Assembly: GCA_036266975.1 (NCBI GenBank) | Contig: DATAWZ010000096.1 | Coordinates: 1 to 12,771 of the forward strand | Direction of reading: 5' to 3' | DNA length: 12,771 nt | Origin: DATAWZ01 sp036266975 | Lineage (GTDB): Bacteria > Actinomycetota > Thermoleophilia > Solirubrobacterales > Solirubrobacteraceae | Part shown: positions 5,778-11,537 of the stretch, in pieces | Position numbering within the stretch: position 1 is the stretch's first letter | How the letters are laid out: each line of letters begins with the position of its first letter | The notes under the pieces: generated by a model | What the model saw: the letters and a program-made list of their open reading frames with translations, nothing else | Told to the model about the DNA's origin: nothing | Databases searched by the model: none | Program-made: the position numbers and the translations under genes

Positions 5778-6598
5778 GTGCCGAGCACGGCGTCCTGCGC
5801 GGCGCGCAGCCGCTCGATCCCGCCGGCAGCGAGCGCGAGCAGCTCGTCCAGGCTCGCGCGCGAGAGCGGCGTGCGCTCGGCGGTCATCTGGACCTCGATC
5901 AGCCCGCCCTCGCCGGTCATCACGACGTTCGCGTCGACCTCGGCGCGCGAGTCCTCGTGGTAGTCGAGGTCGAGCAGCGCGGCGCCGTCGACGACCCCGC
6001 ACGAGACCGCGGCGATCGAGCCGGTCAGCGGCCGCGCCTTCAGCTTGCCCTCGGCGATGAGCCGGTCGCACGCGAGCACGAGCGCGACGTAGGCGCCGGT
6101 GATCGACGCGCAGCGCGTGCCGCCGTCGGCCTGCAGGACGTCGCAGTCCAGCGTGATCGTGCGCTCGCCGAGCGCGGCGAAGTCGATCACGCCGCGCACC
6201 GAGCGGCCGATGAGCCGCTGGATCTCCACCGTGCGCCCGTCCGGGCGACCGCGCGAGATGTCGCGCGGCTTGCGCTTGTCGGTCGAGGCGGGCAGCATCG
6301 CGTACTCGGCGGTGACCCAGCCGCGCCCCTGCCCGGCCATCCAGCGCGGCACGCTCGCCTCGGCCGAGGCGGTGCAGATGACCCGGGTCTCCCCCGCGCT
6401 GATCAGGGCCGAGCCGGTGGCGGTGCGGACGAAGCCCGGCTCGATCTCGAGCGGGCGCAACTCATCACAGGCGCGGCCGTCGTGGCGGCACGAGGGTGGC
6501 GCACCCCGTTCGGGGCACGGACGGCCCGGCCGGCCGGTGCCGGCCGGCGAGCCGGGCCCCTCGCTCTTGGGGATCTCGTCGGGCACGGGCGCCATCAT
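5774..6598 (-). CDS. rph: Ribonuclease PH; N-terminus uncertain
   Basis: This phosphate-dependent 3'-5' exoribonuclease trims tRNA 3' ends. The conserved core is complete: HDGRACDELRPLEIEPGF, GWVTAEYAMLPAST, the arginine-rich RKPRDISRGRPDGR, DCDVLQADGGTRCASITGAY and LLDLDYHEDSRAEVDANVV. Taken from the ATG at 6598 the protein has 274 residues, with about 37 Gly/Pro-rich residues before the core. Family members normally open with Met-Arg-x-Asp-Gly-Arg. A GTG at 6491-6489 would give exactly that opening (MRHDGRA) were it not for one extra base, which puts it out of frame. So either this homologue has a real extension or there is a one-base insertion or sequencing error near 6487-6488. The first 25 codons of the extension all end in G or C, but four of the last dozen do not. 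It is followed by rdgB with a 4-base overlap. Confidence 0.9.
   Translation of the reverse strand: MMAPVPDEIPKSEGPGSPAGTGRPGRPCPERGAPPSCRHDGRACDELRPLEIEPGFVRTATGSALISAGETRVICTASAEASVPRWMAGQGRGWVTAEYAMLPASTDKRKPRDISRGRPDGRTVEIQRLIGRSVRGVIDFAALGERTITLDCDVLQADGGTRCASITGAYVALVLACDRLIAEGKLKARPLTGSIAAVSCGVVDGAALLDLDYHEDSRAEVDANVVMTGEGGLIEVQMTAERTPLSRASLDELLALAAGGIERLRAAQDAVLGT
6523..6558. repeat. Large GC-only inverted repeat between rph core and the glycosyltransferase
   Basis: GGCCCGGC plus CGGCCGG (6523-6537) pairs with CCGGCCG (6540-6546) and GCCGGGCC (6551-6558), leaving a two-base centre and a four-base bulge: about 15 bp in all. It lies where a divergent promoter would be if rph starts near 6491, or inside the rph extension if it starts at 6598. 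Function is unknown. Confidence 0.5.
6593..6598 (+). promoter_or_regulatory. Candidate -10 box of the glycosyltransferase
   Basis: CATCAT, six bases before the GTG at 6605, keeps the two most conserved -10 positions (A2 and T6). No Shine-Dalgarno precedes the start, so a leaderless transcript is possible. The same six bases overlap the ATG ATG proposed as the start of rph on the other strand. Confidence 0.3.
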
Positions 6599-6604
6599 GG
6601 CAGC

Positions 6605-7564
6605 GTGGACGCGCTGATCGTCTCCAACATGCGTGCCGAGGAGGCCCATCCCGCGCGCGGCTGCTTCGTGCGCGACCAGGTCGCCGCGCTGCGCGAGCAG
6701 CCCGACCTCGACGTCGAGCTGTTCGAGTTCCCGCCCGGCGCGCGGGCGCTCGCCGCCGCGCCGGTCCAGCTGCGGCGCCGCTACGGCCGGCGCCGCTTCG
6801 ACATCGTGCACGCCCACTTCGGGCTGTCGGCCTATCCGGCGCTCGCCGTCCGCGCCCGCGCCCGCGCGCTGACCGTCCACGGCACCGACGTGCGCCACCC
6901 GCGCACCGGCCCGGCGACGCGGCTGGTCGCCTGGCGCATGGACATCGTCGCGGCGGTCTCGCAGGAGCTGGCCGGCGAGCTGCCCACCGACGCGGTGCTC
7001 CCCTGCGGGGTCAACCTCGAGCGCTTCCGGCCGCTGCCCCGCGCGCAGGCGCGCCGCGAGCTCGGGCTCGACCCGGCGGCGCCGTGCCTGCTGTTCCCGG
7101 CCGATCCGGCCCGCGCGGTCAAGCGCTTCGACCGCGCGGCGGCGCTCGCCGACTCGCTCGAGGTCCCGCTGCTGCGCGCCGGCGACGTGCCCCCCGAGCG
7201 CATGCCGCTGCTGATCAACGCGGCCAACGCGGTGCTCGTCCCCTCCGACCAGGAGGGCTTCGGCCTGGCCGTGGTCGAGGCGCTCGCCTGCGAGGTTCCG
7301 GTGCTGGCCACGGCGGTCGGCGTGCATCCGCTCGCGCTCGAGGACCTGCCGGGGACGCTGTGCGCCCCGTTCGAGCTGCACCGCTGGCGCGACGCGCTGG
7401 TGCCGCTCGTGCTCCAGGACGACCCGCGCGTGGACGCGCGCTCCCGCGCACAGGCGTACTCCAGCGTGCACATGGCCGAGCGCGTGCATCGCGCCTGGCG
7501 GCGAGCGCTGACCCCCGGCCTGTCGGCCCGCGAGCCGCTCGGCACCCTCGCGCCCCCCCGATAG
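6605..7564 (+). CDS. GT4-family glycosyltransferase (GT-B fold)
   Basis: This cytosolic nucleotide-sugar-dependent retaining glycosyltransferase is expected to act on a cell-envelope glycan or lipid, though donor and acceptor are unknown. Of 319 residues, the N-terminal Rossmann half shows DALIVSNM (2-9), FDIVHAHFGLSAYPAL (65-80) and LTVHGTDVRHP (89-99). The hinge PCGVNLERF (133-141) is typical. The C-terminal half has the phosphate-contacting RAVKRF (170-175) and the E-x7-E motif EGFGLAVVE (217-225) followed by ALACEVPVLATAVGV. It is somewhat short for GT4 enzymes but complete. The GTG at 6605 is chosen because it places the first beta strand at the N-terminus; the next ATG (6629) would remove it. 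There is no Shine-Dalgarno. The downstream zinc-ribbon gene begins 9 bases after the stop. Confidence 0.88.
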   Translation: MDALIVSNMRAEEAHPARGCFVRDQVAALREQPDLDVELFEFPPGARALAAAPVQLRRRYGRRRFDIVHAHFGLSAYPALAVRARARALTVHGTDVRHPRTGPATRLVAWRMDIVAAVSQELAGELPTDAVLPCGVNLERFRPLPRAQARRELGLDPAAPCLLFPADPARAVKRFDRAAALADSLEVPLLRAGDVPPERMPLLINAANAVLVPSDQEGFGLAVVEALACEVPVLATAVGVHPLALEDLPGTLCAPFELHRWRDALVPLVLQDDPRVDARSRAQAYSSVHMAERVHRAWRRALTPGLSAREPLGTLAPPR

Positions 7565-7573
7565 CATCGACGG
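7562..7573 (+). promoter_or_regulatory. Candidate leaderless promoter (-10 TAGCAT) of the coiled-coil zinc-ribbon gene
   Basis: TAGCAT (7562-7567), six bases, then the ATG at 7574. The TAG is also the stop codon of the glycosyltransferase. TCGGCA lies 17 bases upstream as a 4/6 match to a -35 box. No Shine-Dalgarno is present. Confidence 0.45.
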
Positions 7574-8068
7574 ATGCCCCGTCTGTCCCTGCGCAAGCGC
7601 AGCAAAGCCGAGCCGGCGCGCGAGCCCGAGGCGCCGACCGCGAACTTCGCCGCCAGCCCGGTGGAGGCGCCCGCGCCGCCGCGCGCCGAGGGCTACCTGG
7701 ACCGCGGGCGCATGCGCCGGCGGCTGCGCTACCTGCGCCGGGTGCGCGAGCTGGCCCTGCGCGACCTCGGCGGGCTGGTGTTCGAGCTGCACCACCGCGA
7801 CCGCGCGCGCGATGACCTGGTCAAGGCCAAGCTCGGCACGCTCACCGCGATCCATCGCGAGATCGGCACGCTCGAGGACGCGCTCGGCGATCCGCAGTCG
7901 GTGATCGTGCTGCGCGAGGCCGGGCTGGGCGCCTGCGCGCAGTGCGGAGTGCTGCACGGCAGCGACGCCCACTACTGCCCCAACTGCGGGCGCCCGGTCG
8001 GCCGCACCCGGCTCGAGCGGCCCCGGTCGACCTCGCTGCGCAGCGACTCGACCGAGGGCTCGGCGTGA
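7574..8068 (+). CDS. Coiled-coil zinc-ribbon protein, function unknown
   Basis: The protein has 164 residues. Residues 1-40 are basic then Ala/Pro-rich and probably disordered. Residues 44-104 form a charged, heptad-like helical stretch (RGRMRRRLRYLRRVREL, later AIHREIGTLEDAL). A four-cysteine zinc ribbon follows: Cys121-x2-Cys124 and Cys135-x2-Cys138 (CAQC ... YCPNCGRPVG), then a Ser/Arg tail. There is no signal peptide or membrane segment, so it is likely cytosolic and possibly a scaffold or membrane-peripheral partner. The start ATG at 7574 has no Shine-Dalgarno but a TAGCAT box at leaderless spacing. The TGA overlaps the next gene's GTG (8065-8068), and that gene encodes a second zinc ribbon attached to a membrane helix. 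The two probably work together, but no function can be named. Confidence 0.8.
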   Translation: MPRLSLRKRSKAEPAREPEAPTANFAASPVEAPAPPRAEGYLDRGRMRRRLRYLRRVRELALRDLGGLVFELHHRDRARDDLVKAKLGTLTAIHREIGTLEDALGDPQSVIVLREAGLGACAQCGVLHGSDAHYCPNCGRPVGRTRLERPRSTSLRSDSTEGSA

Positions 8069-8430
8069 ACGCCGCGGCGACCGCGGCCAGCGAGCCGGCC
8101 GCCGACGAGCACTGCCCCGCCTGCCGCGCGCCGCTCGGCCGCGATCAGCAGTGGTGCCTGGAGTGCGGCGCCGCCGCGCGAACCCGCATCGCGCCCACGC
8201 CGGGCTGGCGCGCGCCGCTGGCCATCGCCGCGGCGATCATCGTGCTCGCGCTCGCGGCGCTCACCTTCGCCCTGGTCCACCTCGCCCGGCCGGGCGCCAC
8301 GCCGCGGACCGTGTCGGTCACGGTGACCACCCCCGCGCCGACGACGCCGCCCACGTCCTCGGTGACGGGGATCAATTCGGGCCCGACGGTCGCCTCACCG
8401 CCGGTGGTCAGTACCCCGGCGACCCCATGA
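8065..8430 (+). CDS. Zinc-ribbon protein with one membrane helix and Thr/Pro-rich tail, function unknown
   Basis: The protein has 121 residues. A compact four-cysteine ribbon (Cys17-x2-Cys20, Cys31-x2-Cys34; CPAC and CLEC) is followed by a single hydrophobic helix (about 50-72) and a Thr/Pro/Ser/Val-rich tail (78-121). With no signal peptide before the ribbon, the expected topology is ribbon inside and tail outside. The GTG at 8065 overlaps the upstream stop as GTGA, so it is translationally coupled to the coiled-coil zinc-ribbon gene. The last 23 bases overlap the end of the convergent deacetylase-family gene, leaving no room for a separate terminator. Similar ribbon-helix-disordered-tail layouts occur in small actinobacterial membrane proteins of unknown role. 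Confidence 0.75.
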   Translation: MNAAATAASEPAADEHCPACRAPLGRDQQWCLECGAAARTRIAPTPGWRAPLAIAAAIIVLALAALTFALVHLARPGATPRTVSVTVTTPAPTTPPTSSVTGINSGPTVASPPVVSTPATP

Positions 8431-9442
8431 GCGGCCAGAACTCGCGCAGCCGCTCGCGGGCCCGGAGCGCGAGCGGATGCTCGGGGGTCCCCGCGCCGGC
8501 CGGCGCGGGCTCCTGGCCGAGGGTGCGCAGCACCGCGGGCACGCAGCGGGCGAGCACCCCGAGGTCGTAGCCGCCCTCCAGGACGAGGCCGAGCGGGACC
8601 TCGAGCTCGAGCGCCAGGCGGCGCAGCGCCGCGGTCATCGCCACGTAGCCGGCGTCGCTGACCCGACAGCCGGCGAGCGGGTCGTCCTCGTGGGCGTCGA
8701 AGCCGGCGGAGACGAGCACCAGGTCGGGCTCGTAGGTGCGCCCGAGCGGCAGCGCGACATGCTCGACGAGGCTCACGAACGTCTCATCGCCCGAGCCCGG
8801 CGGCACCGGCAGGTTCGCGGTGAAGCCGTGGCCGGGCCCCTCGCCGACGCTGCTCGCCGCGCCGGTGCCGGGATACAGCGGCGACTGGTGGATCGAGCAG
8901 AACAGGACCTGCCGGTCGGCGCGGAAGATCGCCTCGGTCCCGTTGCCGTGGTGCACGTCGAAGTCGACGATCAGCACCCGCCGCGCGCCGGCGGCGAGCG
9001 CCTCGCGGGCGGCGATGGCGATATTGCCGAGCAGGCAGAAGCCCATCGCCCGGGCCGGCTCGGCGTGATGCCCGGGCGGGCGGTGCACCGCGAGGCCGCT
9101 GCTCGCCGGGCCGCGCTCGAGCAGCGTGCGGGCGAGCGCCGCGGCCCCGCCGGCGGCGTGCAGCGCCGCGCTGAACGAGCCGGCGCCGACGATCGTGTCC
9201 GCGTCCAGCGCGCCGCCGCCGGCGGCGCAGAACGCCTCCAGGCGCTGGACGTGCTCGAGCGGATGCACGCGGGTGATCTGCTCCTCGGTCGCGGCCGGCG
9301 AGGTGATCCGCTCGAGCGCCAGCGGCTCGGCGACGGTCAGCCCGTGCTCGATCGCCAGGATCCGCTCGGCGCGCTCGGGATGCGCGCCGGTGTCGTGTTC
9401 GAGCGAGGAGGGATGGCTCAGCAGCAGGGGCGCGGGCGCCAT
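8408..9442 (-). CDS. Histone-deacetylase-family protein (zinc-dependent amidohydrolase, AcuC/HDAH-like)
   Basis: This is a member of the arginase-deacetylase fold whose bacterial forms deacetylate proteins such as acetyl-CoA synthetase, acetylated polyamines or other N-acyl compounds. Of 344 residues, the active site is intact: the His pair in RPPGHHAEP (His125, His126), zinc ligands Asp162 and His164 in VDFDVHHGNGTEAIF, zinc ligand Asp249 in VLVSAGFDAHEDDPLAG, and the tyrosine in LEGGYDLG (Tyr292). The substrate cannot be chosen from sequence, and no acetyl-CoA synthetase gene is adjacent, so no symbol is given. The ATG at 9442 is preferred over the longer open frame to 9574: the extra residues are low-complexity, overlap nadB, and a TACCGT box sits seven bases before 9442. 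There is no Shine-Dalgarno. Confidence 0.9.
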   Translation of the reverse strand: MAPAPLLLSHPSSLEHDTGAHPERAERILAIEHGLTVAEPLALERITSPAATEEQITRVHPLEHVQRLEAFCAAGGGALDADTIVGAGSFSAALHAAGGAAALARTLLERGPASSGLAVHRPPGHHAEPARAMGFCLLGNIAIAAREALAAGARRVLIVDFDVHHGNGTEAIFRADRQVLFCSIHQSPLYPGTGAASSVGEGPGHGFTANLPVPPGSGDETFVSLVEHVALPLGRTYEPDLVLVSAGFDAHEDDPLAGCRVSDAGYVAMTAALRRLALELEVPLGLVLEGGYDLGVLARCVPAVLRTLGQEPAPAGAGTPEHPLALRARERLREFWPLMGSPGY

Positions 9443-9448
9443 CCGGGA

Positions 9449-9454
9449 TACGGT
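9449..9454 (+). promoter_or_regulatory. Candidate -10 box (TACGGT) of nadB
   Basis: TACGGT lies ten bases before the nadB ATG at 9465, giving at most a leader of about three bases. The start has no Shine-Dalgarno. The box shares five bases with the divergent box for the deacetylase-family gene. Confidence 0.35.
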
Positions 9455-9455
9455 A
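9450..9455 (-). promoter_or_regulatory. Candidate leaderless -10 box (TACCGT) of the deacetylase-family gene
   Basis: TACCGT on the minus strand lies seven bases before the ATG at 9442, the spacing expected if transcription starts at the ATG. There is no Shine-Dalgarno. It overlaps the candidate nadB box on the other strand. Confidence 0.45.
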
Positions 9456-9464
9456 ACCGCTGGC

Positions 9465-10913
9465 ATGGGAGCATCCGAGGCCGACCTGGTCGTCGTGGGG
9501 GCTGGCGCGGCCGGCCTGTTCACCGCCCTGTGCGCCGCGCGCGCGGGCGCCAAGGTCACGCTCATCGCCGCCACCCCGCTGGCCCAGACCGCGAGCTACT
9601 GGGCGCAGGGCGGCCTCGCCGCCGCGGTCGCCGCAGACGACTCCCCCGAGCGCCACCGCGAGGACACCGAGCGGGCCGGGCGCGGGCTCGTGCGCCCGTC
9701 CGCGGCGCAGGTGCTGTGCGAGGAGGCCCCCGAGCGGGTGCACGACCTGGAGGCGCTCGGCGTGCGCTTCGACTCCGACCGCGCGGGCCGGCTCTCGCTC
9801 GGGCTCGAGGGCGGGCACTCCGCCCGGCGCGTCGTCCACGCCGGCGGCTCGGCGACCGGCCGGCGCGTCGTGCGCCAGCTCTCCGCGGTGGTCGCCGAGG
9901 ACGCGCGCATCGCCGTGCTCGAGCACGCCCGCGCGAGCGAGCTGCTGCTCGCCGACGAGCGCTGCGTGGGGCTCCGCTGCGAGGACGGGCGCGAGGTGCA
10001 CGCGCGCGCCACCCTGCTGAGCGCCGGCGGGGCGGCCGCGCTGTGGTCGCGCACGACCAACCCGCCGGGTTCGCTGGGGACCGGGATGGCGCTCGCCCAC
10101 GCCGCCGGCGCCGCGCTCGCCGACCTGGAGTTCATGCAGTTCCACCCCACCGCGGTGATCGGCATCCGCGGCCGCGAGGGGTTCCTGGTCACCGAGGCCA
10201 TCCGCGGCGAGGGGGCCACGCTGCACGACGCCGGCGGCGCGCGGTTCGTCGAAGAGCTCGCGCCGCGCGACGAGGTCGCGCGGGCGATCTGGCTGCGCCT
10301 GCGCGAGACGGGCGCCACCTCGGTGGGCCTGGACATGCGCGCGGTCGATCCCGCGCGCTTTCCCAACGTGTTCGCCGCGCTGCGCGAGGCCGGGCTCGAC
10401 GCCACGCGCGAGCTCGTCCCGGTCGCGCCGGCCTCGCACTACGTGATGGGCGGCGTGGTCACCGACCTGCACGGGCACTCGAGCGTGCCCTCGCTGTACG
10501 CCGTCGGCGAGACCGCATGCACCGGCCTGCACGGCGGCAACCGGCTCGCCTCCAACTCGCTCAGCGAGTGCTTCGTGTTCGGCCGCCGGGCGGCGCTCGC
10601 CGCGCTGGACGAGCCCGCCGCAACTGCGTCGAACGCCGCGGTGCAGGCCGCGGCACCCCACTCTTTACCCCTGAAAAGCACCAAGGCGGCCCTCTGGACG
10701 CACGCGGGCATCGAGCGCAGCCCGGAGGGGCTGCGCGAGCTGCTGCGCGACGAGCACCCGCTCGCGCGGCTGATCGCGCGCTGCGCGCTGGCGCGCGAGG
10801 AGAGCCGCGGCGCGCATCAGCGGACCGACTTTCCCACCCCTCGCGAGGACCTGGACCGCATGCACGCGGTCGTCCGCGGCGAGGCCGAACCGGTGTTCGA
10901 GCGCTGGGATTGA
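9465..10913 (+). CDS. nadB: L-aspartate oxidase
   Basis: This FAD enzyme oxidises L-aspartate to iminoaspartate, the first step of de novo NAD synthesis; the product passes to quinolinate synthase (NadA). Of 482 residues, the FAD dinucleotide motif VGAGAAG (11-17) is followed by SYWAQGGLAAA (44-54), HSARRVVHAGG (118-128), the active-site region EFMQFHPTA (222-230), TEAIRGEGA (243-251, catalytic Arg), SHYVMGGVVTD (324-334) and GETACTGLHGGNRLAS (348-363). The C-terminal helical domain is present and ends REESRGAHQRTDFP followed by a short tail. It is slightly shorter than proteobacterial NadB. nadA and nadC, its frequent operon partners, are absent on both sides. One TTA leucine codon at 10665 lies in a short AT-richer patch unlike the rest of the gene. 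Confidence 0.93.
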   Translation: MGASEADLVVVGAGAAGLFTALCAARAGAKVTLIAATPLAQTASYWAQGGLAAAVAADDSPERHREDTERAGRGLVRPSAAQVLCEEAPERVHDLEALGVRFDSDRAGRLSLGLEGGHSARRVVHAGGSATGRRVVRQLSAVVAEDARIAVLEHARASELLLADERCVGLRCEDGREVHARATLLSAGGAAALWSRTTNPPGSLGTGMALAHAAGAALADLEFMQFHPTAVIGIRGREGFLVTEAIRGEGATLHDAGGARFVEELAPRDEVARAIWLRLRETGATSVGLDMRAVDPARFPNVFAALREAGLDATRELVPVAPASHYVMGGVVTDLHGHSSVPSLYAVGETACTGLHGGNRLASNSLSECFVFGRRAALAALDEPAATASNAAVQAAAPHSLPLKSTKAALWTHAGIERSPEGLRELLRDEHPLARLIARCALAREESRGAHQRTDFPTPREDLDRMHAVVRGEAEPVFERWD

Positions 10914-10932
10914 GCGGTTTTTGAGACCGCTC
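10912..10932 (+). terminator. Hairpin at the end of nadB (possible terminator)
   Basis: GAGCGGT (10912-10918) pairs perfectly with ACCGCTC (10926-10932) across the loop TTTTGAG, and the left arm overlaps the nadB stop. Only a short CGCTTAAC follows, with no T tract, so termination would be weak or rho-dependent. Confidence 0.45.
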
Positions 10933-10933
10933 G

Positions 10934-10989
10934 CTTAACGCTGACTTAACACCAGTCTTGTCTTCACCTTCACATCAGGCCTCCATACT
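10934..10989 (+). promoter_or_regulatory. Pho-box-like repeat array with a -10 box, upstream of the 140-residue gene
   Basis: Four CTTNNC repeats are read in one direction: CTTAAC at 10934, CTTAAC at 10945, CTTGTC at 10957 and CTTCAC at 10968. The spacings are 11, 12 and 11 bases, about one helical turn. A -10-like CATACT (10984-10989) follows ten bases after the last repeat, and there is no good -35. Repeats on one face of the helix ending about ten bases before the -10 are the layout of PhoB/PhoP-type (OmpR-family) activated promoters. The regulator is inferred, not shown. A further CTTCAC at 10962 overlaps the array. Confidence 0.5.
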
Positions 10990-11010
10990 CGCCCTCCGGA
11001 GAGTGGACGG

Positions 11011-11067
11011 ATGTTCGAGGGGACGTTGTCCGAGGAGGAGCACGGAACGCATGTACCAGTTCAGTAG
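11011..11067 (+). CDS. Possible 18-codon upstream reading frame (leader peptide)
   Basis: An ATG at 11011 opens a frame encoding MFEGTLSEEEHGTHVPVQ, ending at TAG 11065-11067. It has GGAG nine bases upstream (10998-11001), lies wholly downstream of the predicted -10 box, contains the Shine-Dalgarno of the 140-residue gene and overlaps that gene's first 17 bases in another frame. It could couple or limit translation of the main gene, or be chance. Confidence 0.35.
   Translation: MFEGTLSEEEHGTHVPVQ
11033..11040 (+). promoter_or_regulatory. Shine-Dalgarno of the 140-residue gene
   Basis: AGGAGGAG ends ten bases before the ATG at 11051, a slightly long but usable spacing. It supports 11051 as the start rather than in-frame codons further upstream, which would lie before the predicted promoter. 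Confidence 0.65.
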
Positions 11068-11473
11068 AGCGATCTTCAGGGAGCTCGCGCCCCACATCGA
11101 GCCCGGGCCCGATTCGTGTGCCTCCCAGCAGGCCGTCCTGCGCGCGTGCGAGGCGACGATCGAGCGTCTGGCCACCGACCGCCACTACTTCGCGCGGCCG
11201 TCGCGCACGCTCTTCAACGAGATCCGCAGCCATTTCCCGATGTCCGACCAGGCCTACGTGTGGCGCGTGGTCTCCTGTTATGTCGACTGCGCCCGCGAGT
11301 TCGTCATCGCCAATCCGTTCGCCGGTCTGGGGATGAGCGGCGAGCCCGCCCAGTGCCGGGCGACGACGCGCAAGGGCACCGCCTGTCAGCGCGCGCCGCT
11401 GCCGCACAACGGCTACTGCCCCTCCCATCAGCACCTCGCCGAGACCGAGGACGGCGCGGCGCTCGCCGCATAA
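11051..11473 (+). CDS. 140-residue protein with a C-terminal Cys/His zinc-type motif, function unknown
   Basis: The N-terminal part (1-95) is predicted mostly helical and starts MYQFSRAIFRELAPHIEPGP, with recognisable residues ATDRHYFARPSRTLFNEIR in the middle and several aromatic and cysteine positions (YVWRVVSCYVDCAREF). The C-terminal part carries Cys102-x9-Cys112-x10-Cys123-x2-His126, in QCRATTRKGTACQR then GYCPSHQH. This is the short C-x-A-x-T-x-x-G-x-x-C ... C-x-x-H motif attached to many actinobacterial proteins and presumed to bind zinc. I do not recognise the N-terminal domain. There is no signal peptide or membrane helix. Start choice rests on the Shine-Dalgarno at 11033-11040. The long leader with a Pho-box-like array and upstream frame suggests regulated expression, unlike its neighbours. 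Confidence 0.82.
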   Translation: MYQFSRAIFRELAPHIEPGPDSCASQQAVLRACEATIERLATDRHYFARPSRTLFNEIRSHFPMSDQAYVWRVVSCYVDCAREFVIANPFAGLGMSGEPAQCRATTRKGTACQRAPLPHNGYCPSHQHLAETEDGAALAA

Positions 11474-11480
11474 CCAGCTT

Positions 11481-11494
11481 CCGTAGGGGTACGG
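11481..11494 (+). repeat. Small hairpin after the 140-residue gene
   Basis: CCGTA, loop GGGG, TACGG: a perfect 5-bp stem starting seven bases after the stop codon. It is the first of two hairpins in this short gap; its role is unclear. Confidence 0.4.
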
Positions 11495-11499
11495 ACAAC

Positions 11500-11537
11500 G
11501 TACGCGCCCGGATGCCCCGGCATCCGGGCGCGCGTAC
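11500..11537 (+). terminator. Strong hairpin between the 140-residue gene and the hydantoinase-family gene
   Basis: Left arm 11500-11516 (GTACGCGCCCGGATGCC) pairs with right arm 11519-11537 with a single two-base GC bulge, giving about 17 bp around a minimal CC centre. No T tract follows. It most likely ends transcription of the 140-residue gene. Its right arm overlaps the start of the candidate -10 box of the next gene. Confidence 0.5.

Noticed and set aside
6599..7972. Upstream continuation of the rph frame on the minus strand to 7972.
   Set aside because: The added residues are antisense to the glycosyltransferase and zinc-ribbon genes and have no family resemblance.
9443..9574. Longer deacetylase-family start at 9574.
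   Set aside because: It would overlap the nadB coding region by over 100 bases with low-complexity sequence; 9442 fits the family start.
8477..10924. An 815-residue open frame on the plus strand, longer than any annotated gene in the window.
   Set aside because: It is antisense to the deacetylase-family gene and then out of frame with nadB, both of which have complete family motifs. Arg/Gly/Ala-rich frames without stops are expected at this GC content.
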